A DNA stretch of 64,000 bases. Source: JAAFIW01 sp031414805 (GTDB taxonomy: Bacteria; Pseudomonadota; Gammaproteobacteria; Burkholderiales; Burkholderiaceae_C). Made by a program: the position numbers and the translations under genes. Numbering within the stretch: position 1 is the stretch's first letter; each line of letters opens with the position of its first letter. Below the pieces are notes generated by a model. It searched no databases and was not told the origin of the DNA. It saw only the letters and a program-made list of their open reading frames with translations. Positions 31,894-40,292 of the stretch are shown one piece after another. Location: positions 69,841 through 133,840 of the forward strand of contig JANOQJ010000080.1 of the NCBI GenBank assembly GCA_031414805.1, in the 5' to 3' direction.

Positions 31894-32651
31894 TGTTCTT
31901 CCCCGAGGTAAGCCGCCTGCACGCCCGCATCGGCGCGCACGTCAGCTGGCGTGCCGCTTGCGATCACCTGGCCGTTGACCATCACGGTGAGCTGGTCGGC
32001 CAGGGCGAAGACGGCGTCCATGTCGTGCTCGACCAGCAGGATGGCGTGCTCGGCCTTGATTTTGAGAAGTAATTCGACCATTCGCTGCGCCTCGGCCACG
32101 CCCATGCCGGCCAGCGGTTCGTCCAGCAGCAGCACCTGGGGCTGGGTGGCCAGTGTCATGGCGATTTCGAGCTGGCGCTGCTCGCCGTGGCTGATGGTAC
32201 CTGCGATGGCGTTCACGCGATCTTTTAAGCCAGAAAGCTCAATAGCCCTTGTAGATATTGCTCGGGCAGCTTCACTATTGATAGCGTTTTTGAGAATTTT
32301 GAAGGCTTCAGGTGTGCGCGACTGGGCGGCCAGGCGCACGTTTTCCTGCACCGTGAAGGGCAGAAAGATATTGGTTTTCTGGTAGCTGCGGCCCAGGCCC
32401 TGGCGCGAGATTTTTTCGGGGCTCCAGCCGGTGGTGTTTGTGCCATTCAACATCACAGTGCCCGACGTGGGCGGCAAGTCGCCTGACAGCAAATTGGTTA
32501 GCGTCGATTTGCCCGCGCCGTTGGGGCCAATGACAGCGTGAATACGGCCTTTGTGCAAGTCCAGCGACACGTCGTTGACCGCCGCCAAGCCGCCAAAGCG
32601 CTTGACCAGTTTCGTGGCCTGAAGGATCGGCGTGTTCACCTTTTCATCCAT
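31890..32651 (-). CDS. livG: branched-chain/aromatic-acid ABC transporter ATPase LivG
   Basis: 253 residues from ATG 32651. Walker A GPNGAGKSTLTNL, signature ISHGEQRQLEIAMTL, Walker B VLLLDEPLAGMG. The helical-domain segment at residues ~122-143 (AINSEAARAISTRAIELSGL) coincides with an interspersed repeat on the same strand, where the core TGA is CGA. Overlaps livM by 16 bp. Confidence 0.92.
   Translation of the reverse strand: MDEKVNTPILQATKLVKRFGGLAAVNDVSLDLHKGRIHAVIGPNGAGKSTLTNLLSGDLPPTSGTVMLNGTNTTGWSPEKISRQGLGRSYQKTNIFLPFTVQENVRLAAQSRTPEAFKILKNAINSEAARAISTRAIELSGLKDRVNAIAGTISHGEQRQLEIAMTLATQPQVLLLDEPLAGMGVAEAQRMVELLLKIKAEHAILLVEHDMDAVFALADQLTVMVNGQVIASGTPADVRADAGVQAAYLGEEH
32223..32284 (-). 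repeat. GCTTGAGCA interspersed repeat, copy 7 (inside livG, sense)
   Basis: On the minus strand: GCTATCAATAGTGAAGC, GCCCGAGCAATAT, CTACAAGGGCTATTG, GGCTTAAAA. The gene reads it as A-A-R-A-I-S-T-R-A; the core TGA is replaced by CGA. Confidence 0.88.
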
Positions 32652-33631
32652 TTTTGTATCAGCCCGAGCAAACCGCGCGGCGCAAAAACCACCAGCAGCA
32701 CAATGAAAATGCCCATCCACAGCTGCCAGTGCTTGCCCAGTTTGATGGCGCCGACGGTGGGTAAATCCTTGAACACATGCAGCAAATACTCAAACGCAAA
32801 GGCGCCCACAATCGCGCCCGCAAAATTGCCCATACCGCCCAGAATCACCATCATGATGGCGTGCGCGCTCATGTGAAAACCCATCAGCTCGGGGTTGATG
32901 TAGCCGGTTTGCACGCCCCACAAATAGCCCGCCAGCCCGGCCAGTGCACCTGCCAGGGTGAAGGCGGCCAGCTTGTAGCCAAAAGTGCCAAAACCCATGG
33001 CCCGCATGCGGTGCTCGTTCACCCGAATGCCCGCAAGCGCCCGGCCAAACGGGCTGAACAGCACGCGTCGCAAAAACAGGTAGACACCCACCAGACAAAC
33101 CAGGGTGAAGTAATAAAACGTGAGCTTGTGGTCCAGGTCAAACGGCTTGAAGCCCAGCACAGTGGCATCGGGCTTGAAATTCACATACAGGCCATCAGAG
33201 CCGCCCAGGGCCTTGTTGTCAAAGAACAAATAAAACACCATTTGCGCAAACGCCATGGTGACCATGATGAAGTAGATGCCGTGCGTGCGAACCACAAAAA
33301 AGCCAATCACCAGCGCGGCGGCGGCAGACCCCAGCACCGCCAGCGGCAGGCTGAGCCACAGGCTGGCGGGTTCATTGGCCGGGGTGAGAAACGCCAGCGC
33401 ATAACCGGCCAGGCCGAAGAACGCGGCATGGCCCAAGGACACCAGGCCGGTAACGCCTTGCAGCAAGTCCAGGCTCATCGCAAAAATGGCCAAAATCATC
33501 ATGCGGGCAACCATCTGTGCGTAGAACTCGCTGCCGACGTACGGGAAGGCGAGTAGGGCAACCAGTCCTAGGACTAGCGCTATTTGCAAGCTGCGCGGCA
33601 GGGTTTCGAGATTGGCTTGCGGTGCGCTCAT
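32636..33631 (-). CDS. livM: ABC transporter permease LivM
   Basis: 331 residues. Multiple hydrophobic helices; DLLQGVTGLVSLGHAAFFGL, LSLPLAVLGSAAAALVIGFF and the GRALAGIRVNEHRMRAMG EAA-like loop are typical LivM blocks. Pairs with LivH; ends in the basic tail QKWMKR. Start MSAPQANLE overlaps the livH stop by 4 bp. Confidence 0.93.
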   Translation of the reverse strand: MSAPQANLETLPRSLQIALVLGLVALLAFPYVGSEFYAQMVARMMILAIFAMSLDLLQGVTGLVSLGHAAFFGLAGYALAFLTPANEPASLWLSLPLAVLGSAAAALVIGFFVVRTHGIYFIMVTMAFAQMVFYLFFDNKALGGSDGLYVNFKPDATVLGFKPFDLDHKLTFYYFTLVCLVGVYLFLRRVLFSPFGRALAGIRVNEHRMRAMGFGTFGYKLAAFTLAGALAGLAGYLWGVQTGYINPELMGFHMSAHAIMMVILGGMGNFAGAIVGAFAFEYLLHVFKDLPTVGAIKLGKHWQLWMGIFIVLLVVFAPRGLLGLIQKWMKR

Positions 33632-34491
33632 TGTTTAAAAAGCCCCTCGGGTTTCCACAACAGCACCGCTGCCATCAGCACATACACCAGCATGCCCGCC
33701 ACCTGCGGCAGCAGCACCTTGCCAAAGGTGTCCACCAAGCCCACCAGCAGCGCCGCGATCAAGGCCCCGCGCACCGAGCCGATGCCGCCGATCACCACCA
33801 CCACAAAGCACATGATGAGCACCTGCGAGCCCATGTTGGGGTAGACGCTCGCAATCGGCGCGGCAATCATGCCGGCGACCGTGGCCAGGCCCACGCCGAG
33901 GGCGAACACGGTGGCGTGAATCAGTTTGATGTTGATGCCCAGCGCCTCGGCCATGTCGCGGTTAAAAGCCCCGGCACGGATCTTCATGCCCAGGCGGGTT
34001 TTGGCAATCAACAGATACAAGCCCAGCGCCAGCGCCAGGCACACGCCCGACATGAACAGGCGGTACACCGGGTAAGACAGGTTCTCAGTCAGCGGGATAG
34101 AGGCCGCCAGCAATTCGGGAATGGGCACGCCATGCACATCGTCGCCCCAGATGATGGAGCGCAACTCTTCAAAGATGTAGATCAGCCCAAAGGTCAGCAG
34201 CACCTGGTCCAGGTGTGGGCGTTTGTAGAAGTGGCGAAACAGCAGCCATTCCAGCGCCAACCCAAACAACACCGCCAGCACCGCGCCACCCAAAATCGCC
34301 AGGGTCAAGCTGCCGAATGCGGCAGACAGCGACCACGCCAGATAAGCCCCCAGCATGTAAAAACTGCCATGCGCCAGGTTCACCACGCCCATGATCCCGA
34401 AGATCAGCGTCAGGCCCGCTGCCAGCATGAACAACAGCAGGCCGTACTGCACGCTGTTGAGGAGCTGGATGAGGAATTGAGCGAAGTCCAT
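33628..34491 (-). CDS. livH: ABC transporter permease LivH
   Basis: 287 residues from ATG 34491 (MDFAQFLIQLLNSVQYGLLL). Family blocks: GIMGVVNLAHGSFYMLGAYL, GMKIRAGAFNRDMAEALGIN (EAA-like loop) and GQ-type C-terminal helices (VVVVIGGIGSVRGALIAALL). Inner-membrane pore component. Confidence 0.93.
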   Translation of the reverse strand: MDFAQFLIQLLNSVQYGLLLFMLAAGLTLIFGIMGVVNLAHGSFYMLGAYLAWSLSAAFGSLTLAILGGAVLAVLFGLALEWLLFRHFYKRPHLDQVLLTFGLIYIFEELRSIIWGDDVHGVPIPELLAASIPLTENLSYPVYRLFMSGVCLALALGLYLLIAKTRLGMKIRAGAFNRDMAEALGINIKLIHATVFALGVGLATVAGMIAAPIASVYPNMGSQVLIMCFVVVVIGGIGSVRGALIAALLVGLVDTFGKVLLPQVAGMLVYVLMAAVLLWKPEGLFKQ

Positions 34492-34609
34492 GGTCGAAAA
34501 AGGGGGTTTCACTTCCAGCCGGGGCCGTGGAACCGGCTTCGCAGGGCGACTGGCGCAGCGGCCCCCGCGGGGGGCAGGGCGCTACACGCAGTGAGCAACC
34601 GTGGGGGCC

Positions 34610-35236
34610 TCATACTTGACGGCGCGTGAACAGCAAGGCCACTCCCATTAACGTGAACAGACCACCACAGATGCGGTTGATCCAGCGTACTGGCGCAGTT
34701 GATTGCAGCAGCGGAACCAGCCTTGAGACGCCCAGTGCGCACGCTGTTAGCACGGCAAATTCAAACGCCACGAAGGTCAATGCCAACACAGCAAACTGGG
34801 GAAGCATGGGCACAGCTGGATTCAGGAACTGCGGAAAAAACGCAGCAAAAAATAGCAGGGCTTTGGGGTTGCTGGCACCGACCAAGAAGCCTTGCAGGTA
34901 AAACGATTTTGTTTTTTGAGGGGTGCTGGTGCCACTCAATTGCAAGGGTGATGCGGCACTGCGAAAAGTCTTGATGCCCAGCCAGATCAGATACGCAGCG
35001 CCCACGACTTTGGCGACGGTGAAAGCCGTGTCGGACGCGGCCAGTAGCGCACCCAAGCCCAGCGCAGACAGGATCATCACTCCCAGCACTGCCGTCACAG
35101 AGCCTGCCACCGCGGTCATGGCGCGTCGCGGCCCGTGGTTCAGCGCATTGGTCACGCACATCAGCATGGTGGGGCCAGGGCTGAGGATGAGCAGGGCGAC
35201 GGCTGCGAGGTAGAGGAGGTAGGTGGACAGGGTCAT
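34610..35236 (-). CDS. LysE/RhtB-family exporter
   Basis: 208 residues from ATG 35236. Signature block AVALLILSPGPTMLMCVTNA (intact PGP), then GFLVGASNPKALLFFAAFFP. Six helices. It sits inside the aromatic-acid importer cluster, between the binding-protein gene and livH, in the same direction; an efflux carrier placed there may relieve build-up of a substrate or intermediate, but that is inference. Confidence 0.85.
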   Translation of the reverse strand: MTLSTYLLYLAAVALLILSPGPTMLMCVTNALNHGPRRAMTAVAGSVTAVLGVMILSALGLGALLAASDTAFTVAKVVGAAYLIWLGIKTFRSAASPLQLSGTSTPQKTKSFYLQGFLVGASNPKALLFFAAFFPQFLNPAVPMLPQFAVLALTFVAFEFAVLTACALGVSRLVPLLQSTAPVRWINRICGGLFTLMGVALLFTRRQV

Positions 35237-35280
35237 GTGTTTGAAATCTCGATCTGGGTTCACATAAACACAAAATCTAC

Positions 35281-35377
35281 GTCATTCCCGCGCAGGCGGG
35301 AATCCAGGTGCGAGCCGCTTGAAGTTGGAGCCTATTTGATCGACCAACCGCTGGATTCCCGCCTGCGCGGGAATGAC
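35281..35377. repeat. inverted pair of GGATTCCCGCC palindromes
   Basis: Left arm 35281-35307 (GTCATTCCCGCGCAGGCGGG...) and right arm 35351-35377 are perfect 27-bp complements, each itself containing CCCGCGCAGGCGGG. Between the exporter and binding-protein genes. The same family recurs at 36723, 37094 and 40293. Confidence 0.85.
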
Positions 35378-35414
35378 GTAAACGCGTGGCACAAATGCCG
35401 TGGCAGGGCCTCAT

Positions 35415-36617
35415 TCAGGCCATCTTGCAACCCGCCCCCGAGTCTGCCAACGCCTTCGCAGCCACCCCGATCACCTTGTTTTCCTTGTTCGCCACCTCGC
35501 GCAGGTAAATGTCCTGCACCGGGTTGTGTTGCGGGCTCATGGTCCATTTGCCGCGTGGGCTGTCGATCGTGGCGCTTTGCAAGGCTTTGTACAGCGCAGC
35601 CTTGTTTGACATATCACCCTTGACTGCATTGGCACCCTGGGCCAGCAGCAGGCCGGTGTCGTAGCCCTGCACGGCGTACACGTCGGGTTGCAGGCGGAAG
35701 GCTTTGGCGTACTCCAGGCGGAATTGCTTGTTGCGCGGCGTGTCCAGTGAGTCGCTGTAATGCATGGTGGTGATGATGCCGTCCGCCGCCGGACCTGCAG
35801 CGTCCAGCACACCCTCGGTCAGGAAACCGGATCCGTACAAAGGAATCTTGCCTTTCAGACCCGCCGCGGCGTAGTCGCGGATGAATTTGGCTGCGCCGCC
35901 GCCGGCAAAAAAACAGGCCACTGCGTCGGGCTTCAACGCAGCAATCTCAGTCAGCAAGGCTTGAAACTCCACCTGCGGGAAGGGCAGGCCCAGCTCTTTG
36001 ACGATGGTGCCGCCCGCTGCCAGGTAGCCTTCTTTAAAGCCTTCAAACGCCTCGTCGCCTGCAGCATATTTCCAGGTGATCCACACGGCCTTTTTGTGGC
36101 CCCGGTCCACCATGGCTTTGCCCAGGGCCCGTGTGGGCTGGCTGTTGGTGAAACTGGTGCGAAACACGTTGGGGGCGCACAGGGCGCGGGTGGCGGCATG
36201 CACACCGGCGTTGGGAATGAGGCTGAGCACACCCGACTCACGGGCCACACGCTGAATGCCCATTTGCACACCCGAGTGCACGGTGCCCACCAGCACATCC
36301 ACCTTGTCGCGCTGCACCAGTTTTTGGGCGTTTTCCACGCCTTTGGGCGGCTCGGACTCATCGTCCACCTTGAACCATTCAATCTCGCGCCCACCCAGCT
36401 TGCCGCCTTGCTGGTCAATAGCCAGGCGAAAGCCGTTTTCAATGGCTACGCCCAACTGCGCAAAGGTGCCGGTGTAGGGCAGCATCAAACCAACACGTAC
36501 CTTGCCCGACTGGGCCCGGGCAATTTCGGGCAGTAGCAAGCCGGTGGAGGCGGCACCGATCAGGGCGGCGCTGCGGGAGAGGATCAAACGGCGTGTAGCG
36601 AGGCGGCGAGAGGTCAT
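35415..36617 (-). CDS. ABC transporter periplasmic binding protein (LivK-like, aromatic acid)
   Basis: 400 residues from ATG 36617. A twin-arginine-like signal (RRLATRRLILSRSAALIG) ends at ARA-Q. The Peripla_BP_6 fold shows GKVRVGLMLPYTGTFAQLGV, DVLVGTVHSGVQMGIQR, and YGSGFLTEGVLDAAGPAADG. Substrate-binding subunit for the livHMGF transporter; its position beside bclA and the box genes suggests benzoate or a related acid rather than leucine. Confidence 0.88.
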   Translation of the reverse strand: MTSRRLATRRLILSRSAALIGAASTGLLLPEIARAQSGKVRVGLMLPYTGTFAQLGVAIENGFRLAIDQQGGKLGGREIEWFKVDDESEPPKGVENAQKLVQRDKVDVLVGTVHSGVQMGIQRVARESGVLSLIPNAGVHAATRALCAPNVFRTSFTNSQPTRALGKAMVDRGHKKAVWITWKYAAGDEAFEGFKEGYLAAGGTIVKELGLPFPQVEFQALLTEIAALKPDAVACFFAGGGAAKFIRDYAAAGLKGKIPLYGSGFLTEGVLDAAGPAADGIITTMHYSDSLDTPRNKQFRLEYAKAFRLQPDVYAVQGYDTGLLLAQGANAVKGDMSNKAALYKALQSATIDSPRGKWTMSPQHNPVQDIYLREVANKENKVIGVAAKALADSGAGCKMA

Positions 36618-36722
36618 GGCAGTCTTTCGGAAGAAGGGGAAATTGATATGTATGCACTGTATTTCATGCGTTGGTGGCGAGCGCTTGAGAGTTACCCGCA
36701 TTTGCTTCAGCGTTGTTGCGGC

Positions 36723-36812
36723 TCACTGGATTCCCGCCTGCGCGGGAATGACGGAATTTTTGAATCGTCATCCCCGCGCAGGCGGGGATTCAGCGGTTGC
36801 GCCGCAAATGTC
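36723..36812. repeat. GGATTCCCGCC-family repeat, copy A (3' flank of GIY-YIG gene)
   Basis: TCACTGGATTCCCGCCTGCG then GGAATGACGGAATTTTTGAATCGTCATCC and CAGCGGTTGCGCCGCAAATG. A palindromic unit that closely matches copy B (37094-37184) in direct orientation. The GIY-YIG stop codon is 3 bp away. Confidence 0.85.
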
Positions 36813-36815
36813 TGG

Positions 36816-37088
36816 CTACAGGTCGTGCCATGCAGGATTGCCAGTTTCGATCAGCTTCAGTTTCCATTCACGATTCCATTTTTTCAACTGCTTTTCGCGG
36901 GCGATGGCGTAGGGCATCCCATCAAATAGCTCGTAATGCACCAAGTCGTGAACCTGGTACTGCTGGGTAAATCCTGCAATTACATCGTTTTTGTGCTGCC
37001 ATACCCGTTGAATCAAATGGCTGGTCACGCCGACATACAGCGTTCCATTGCGCTGACTTGCCAGGATGTAGACCGCCGGTTGCTTCAT
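36816..37088 (-). CDS. small GIY-YIG endonuclease-domain protein
   Basis: 90 residues, a stand-alone GIY-YIG domain (YhbQ/UPF0213 size). VYILASQRNGTLYVGVTSHL carries the variant of GIY-YIG (here VYI...LYVGVT), with the conserved Arg in LIQRVWQHK and the Glu-containing REKQLKKWNREWKLKLIE. The two direct copies of a 90-bp palindromic repeat abut the gene at both ends (6 bp before the start, 3 bp after the stop), so gene and repeats look like one unit inserted between the binding-protein gene and bclA. Confidence 0.85.
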   Translation of the reverse strand: MKQPAVYILASQRNGTLYVGVTSHLIQRVWQHKNDVIAGFTQQYQVHDLVHYELFDGMPYAIAREKQLKKWNREWKLKLIETGNPAWHDL

Positions 37089-37093
37089 TGAAG

Positions 37094-37184
37094 TTCACTG
37101 GGTTCCCGCCTGCGCGGTAATGATCGAATTTTGAATCGTCATTCCCGCGCAAGCGGGAATCCAGCGGTTGCGCCGCGATTTGCC
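37094..37184. repeat. GGATTCCCGCC-family repeat, copy B (5' flank of GIY-YIG gene)
   Basis: Same order of blocks as copy A: TTCACTGGGTTCCCGCC, GAATTTTGAATCGTCATTCC, CAGCGGTTGCGCCGCGATTT. Starts 6 bp upstream of the GIY-YIG ATG. Confidence 0.85.
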
Positions 37185-37189
37185 TGCCA

Positions 37190-38719
37190 TCACTGTGAAG
37201 CACGCAACTTGAACCGCTGAATCTTCCCCGTCGCCGTTTTCGGCAACTCCCCTACAAACTCAATCCAGCGCGGGTATTTGTAGGGTGCCAGCTGGTTTTT
37301 CACATGCGCTTGCAAGTCGTTTGCCGTGGCCGATTGCCCGGCTTTCAGCACCACAAACGCCTTGGGTTTGACCAGCCCGTCGCTGTCAGCCACGCCAATC
37401 ACCGCTGCTTCCAACACCGCGCTGTGCGTCATCAAACTGGCTTCCACCTCAAACGGGCTGACATAGATACCGCCGACTTTCAGCATGTCGTCGCTGCGCC
37501 CGCCATAGGTGTAGTAACCGTCGGCGTCGACCGTGTATTTGTCGCCGCTGCGCGTCCATTCACCTGCGAAGGTTTGTTTGGTTTTCTCGCGGTTGTTCCA
37601 GTAATACAGCGCAGCGGTAGGGCCGTTGATTTGCAGCTCGCCAATCACGCCGGGGTCGCATTCAAGGCCGTCGTCGCCCACGATGCGCAGCTGGTAGCCG
37701 GGCACCGGCACACCCGTGGTGCCGTAACGCACCTGGCCCGGGCGGTTGCTCAGGAAGATGTGCAGCATTTCGGTGGACCCAATGCCGTCCAGAATTTCGC
37801 AGCCGTATTCCGCCGTCCATTTGCGCCCGATCTCTGCGGGCAGGGCTTCTCCGGCGCTGGTGCAGATGCGCAGGTTTAGCTCGTTACGGGCAGGGCGATT
37901 GGGGTCGGCCAGCAGCGCGGCAAACAGCGTAGGCACGCCGTAAAAAACAGTGGGTTGGTATCGCTTCAAAACGCCAAATACGTCGGTCGGCGTCGGGCGA
38001 CTGGGCAGCAGAACGGTGGTGGCGCCCACGCTCATTGGAAATGTCAGCGCATTGCCCAGGCCGTAGGCAAAAAACAGCTTCGCGGCTGAATACACCACGT
38101 CGTTTTCACGCAAACCCAGCACGCCCTGGCCGTACAGCCGGGCCGTTTCCATCAGGTGGCTGTGCAGGTGCACCGTGCCCTTGGGTGTGCCAGTGGAGCC
38201 ACTGGAATACAGCCAGAAGGCGGGCTCATCGCTCGATGTATTTGCTATGAAAGGTATAGCTTCTTGAGCAGTATTTACCTGGGCTACCGTGTGATTTGAC
38301 TCATAAACAGCTAGCCCGGCAACAAAGGTGGTTTTTAATGACGGCACGCCGCCCATCCAGGGCGCAAACGCCGGTAGCAGGCTGTGCGACACCACCAGCC
38401 CTTGCGCACGCGAGTCGCGCAGCATGAACTCAAAGTCTTTGGCTGTGAGCAAGGTGTTGGCGGCCACCGGCACCACGCCTGCCAGCATGGCGCCCAGAAA
38501 AATCACCGGCCACTCCAGCGTGTCCAGCACGGCCACCAGCAAGCGGCTTTCCGGCGCAAAGCCGTGGGCGCGCAGGGCGGCGGCAAATTGGTGGGCCTGT
38601 GTTTGCAGTTGGCCGTAAGTCAGCGTCTGGCCAGAGGCGGCGTCGACGAAAGCGGGTTTCTCGGCACGTGCGGCATGGCGATCCAGCAGGTCCTGGGCCG
38701 CGTTGTAAGGCGTTGGCAT
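37190..38719 (-). CDS. bclA: benzoate-CoA ligase
   Basis: 509 residues (family ~520). AMP-binding motif FWLYSSGSTGTPKGTVHLHS, YFAYGLGNALTFPM, GIGSTEMLHIFLSNRPG and C-terminal domain lysine region LPKTATGKIQRFKL are the benzoate/4-hydroxybenzoate-CoA ligase pattern. It makes benzoyl-CoA from benzoate, ATP and CoA, the substrate of BoxB. The segment at residues ~137-158 (SNHTVAQVNTAQEAIPFIAN), just before the AMP-binding motif, is encoded by an interspersed repeat read in antisense. Confidence 0.93.
   Translation of the reverse strand: MPTPYNAAQDLLDRHAARAEKPAFVDAASGQTLTYGQLQTQAHQFAAALRAHGFAPESRLLVAVLDTLEWPVIFLGAMLAGVVPVAANTLLTAKDFEFMLRDSRAQGLVVSHSLLPAFAPWMGGVPSLKTTFVAGLAVYESNHTVAQVNTAQEAIPFIANTSSDEPAFWLYSSGSTGTPKGTVHLHSHLMETARLYGQGVLGLRENDVVYSAAKLFFAYGLGNALTFPMSVGATTVLLPSRPTPTDVFGVLKRYQPTVFYGVPTLFAALLADPNRPARNELNLRICTSAGEALPAEIGRKWTAEYGCEILDGIGSTEMLHIFLSNRPGQVRYGTTGVPVPGYQLRIVGDDGLECDPGVIGELQINGPTAALYYWNNREKTKQTFAGEWTRSGDKYTVDADGYYTYGGRSDDMLKVGGIYVSPFEVEASLMTHSAVLEAAVIGVADSDGLVKPKAFVVLKAGQSATANDLQAHVKNQLAPYKYPRWIEFVGELPKTATGKIQRFKLRASQ
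38244..38308 (+). repeat. GCTTGAGCA interspersed repeat, copy 8 (inside bclA, antisense to gene)
   Basis: GCTATGAAAGGTATAGC, core TTCTTGAGCAGTAT, TTACCTGGGCTAC, ending ACTCATAAACA. bclA reads the complement as VNTAQEAIPFIA, the same frame as the copies in lapB and the ABC exporter. Confidence 0.88.
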
Positions 38720-38740
38720 GGGATGGGTCTCCAGAAATTA

Positions 38741-38799
38741 CTATTATTTTTATAGCTGCTTGAGCAGTATTTATAGGGGCTAGAGGCCACTTTGTCTCA
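38741..38799 (+). repeat. GCTTGAGCA interspersed repeat, copy 9 (intergenic)
   Basis: CTATTATTTTTATAGC, core GCTGCTTGAGCAGTAT, TTATAGGGGCTAGAGGC, ending TGTCTCAT. Between bclA and the flavodoxin stop. TGA intact. Confidence 0.85.
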
Positions 38800-38801
38800 T
38801 A

Positions 38802-39266
38802 TCACGCGGTGGCAGGGGAGGTTGCCAGTGCCAACCACTCTCTGCACCAAGCCGTCCCTTCGCTTTCGGCCAGCGTGCCCGCACTCGCGTCGTGGCACCA
38901 CACCTCGCCCACACGCTGCGCACCCAGGTCTTGCAGGCGCTCATCGAATTTTTTGCCGCCAAAGCAATAGGTTTGCAGATACGTGCGGTCACCCAACGCC
39001 ATCACGCCGTAACGCACATGGCCCAGAAACTTGGGGGTGGCGGCCATCGATTCGTACAGCGCCCGGGCGTTGTCGGGCACGTCGCCCGAGCCGTAAGTCG
39101 ATGTGCAGATGAGATAAAGTGCATCTTCGTCAAACGCGTTGATCGATAACCCATCCATCACCGTCACCTCAATGTCGTCCACTAAATCAGCGCAGTCCAT
39201 CTGGATCGACTGGGCAACGTACTCGGCCGTGCTGGTCATGGTGCCGACAAGAATTTTGAGTTTCAT
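38802..39266 (-). CDS. flavodoxin (MioC-like)
   Basis: 154 residues from ATG 39266; the open frame extends further but that part antiparallels boxR. KILVGTMTSTAEYVAQSI is the FMN phosphate loop (TxTxxxE), LICTSTYGSGDVPDNA the second FMN loop, and GVMALGDRTYLQTYCFGGKK the third. A single FMN-carrying electron shuttle. It lies between bclA and boxR, so it may serve the benzoyl-CoA epoxidase system; the usual reductase gene boxA is not in this cluster. Confidence 0.82.
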   Translation of the reverse strand: MKLKILVGTMTSTAEYVAQSIQMDCADLVDDIEVTVMDGLSINAFDEDALYLICTSTYGSGDVPDNARALYESMAATPKFLGHVRYGVMALGDRTYLQTYCFGGKKFDERLQDLGAQRVGEVWCHDASAGTLAESEGTAWCREWLALATSPATA

Positions 39267-39287
39267 GGACAAGGCTTTCGAATAAAG

Positions 39288-39331
39288 TGCAATAAACTGC
39301 TTGACATTTAATTGATGTGAAGCATACTGCA
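39288..39331 (+). promoter_or_regulatory. candidate boxR promoter with TGCA sites
   Basis: TTGACA (39301-39306) and CATACT (39323-39328), 16 bp apart, form a good sigma-70 promoter for boxR. TGCA occurs at 39288 and 39328, exactly 40 bp apart, flanking it. BoxR/BzdR regulators of Azoarcus are reported to recognise TGCA-containing sites; the assignment here is inference. Confidence 0.5.
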
Positions 39332-39384
39332 AACCACTTTCAAGGCCAACCGTTTTTTCATCCGAACAAACCCCATCCAAAAAA

Positions 39385-40290
39385 ATGAGCGAGCTACCAG
39401 CCCAGTTGACCCACCAGAACCCGCAGGCCACCCTGGCCGACCTGGGCGGCCGCGTGCGGGCCTGGCGGGCGCGCCGCGGCATGACGCGAAAAGCATTGGC
39501 CGCCGATTCCGGTCTTTCCGAACGCTTTTTGGCCGATGTGGAAAGCGGAAAAGGCAATGTTTCCATCAACTCGCTGGAAGCCACGGCGCAGGCGCTGAAC
39601 ATCAGCCTGCTCGACTTGCTGCAAGACGCCCCGCGCCCCGCGTTGGCGCGCGCTCAGGGACTGCTCACGCGACTGGACGACGGGCAGCTCGACCAGGCGT
39701 ACGCGATGCTCAGCAGCAGTTTTGGCTTGGCCGACGCGCAGGGCCGCGATCAGCGTGTTGCCCTGATCGGCCTTCGTGGAGCCGGCAAAACCACGCTGGG
39801 CGCGCAATTAGCCGCGCAGCGCGGCGTGCCGTTTGTGGAGCTGGACCGCGAAATTGAGCGCGAGGCAGGCACCAGCATGAATGAAATTTTGTTGCTGCAC
39901 GGCCAGGCCGGTTACCGCCGCTACGAGCGCCGCGCGCTACTGCGCATTGCGCAGGACTGTGTTGACGGCGTGGTGCTGACCACCGGTGGCAGCATCGTGA
40001 GTGAGCGCGAGACTTTTGATCTGTTGCAGAGCCATTTTTACTGCGTGTGGCTGAAAGCCAGCCCTGAAGAACACATGGCCCGCGTGGTGGCCCAGGGCGA
40101 TATGCGGCCCTTCACGTCCACCGACGTGAATGCCGAATCCAACGGCTCGATGAGCCAAGCCATGGACGACATCCGCCGGATTCTGGCTAGCCGCGAGGCG
40201 CTGTATGCACGGGCCGATGCGGTGGTCGATACGGCAGCGCGCACGGCCCGGCAGTCGTTGAAGGATCTGGAACGTGCGGTACCCCGGTAG
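39385..40290 (+). CDS. boxR: BoxR/BzdR-type regulator (XRE HTH + shikimate-kinase-like domain)
   Basis: 301 residues. N-terminal XRE helix-turn-helix (VRAWRARRGMTRKALAADSG ... LSERFLADVESGKGNVS, ~20-75), a linker, then a shikimate kinase-like domain with P-loop LIGLRGAGKTTLGAQLAAQR and VELDREIEREAG (~130-300). This architecture is diagnostic of BzdR/BoxR, which repress benzoate genes and respond to benzoyl-CoA. Divergent from the flavodoxin; boxC lies downstream after a repeat-bearing gap. Confidence 0.92.
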   Translation: MSELPAQLTHQNPQATLADLGGRVRAWRARRGMTRKALAADSGLSERFLADVESGKGNVSINSLEATAQALNISLLDLLQDAPRPALARAQGLLTRLDDGQLDQAYAMLSSSFGLADAQGRDQRVALIGLRGAGKTTLGAQLAAQRGVPFVELDREIEREAGTSMNEILLLHGQAGYRRYERRALLRIAQDCVDGVVLTTGGSIVSERETFDLLQSHFYCVWLKASPEEHMARVVAQGDMRPFTSTDVNAESNGSMSQAMDDIRRILASREALYARADAVVDTAARTARQSLKDLERAVPR

Positions 40291-40292
40291 CC

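Noticed and set aside
33517..34629. 370-codon open frame antisense to livM/livH
   Set aside because: His/Gln/Arg-rich shadow spanning two overlapping permease genes.
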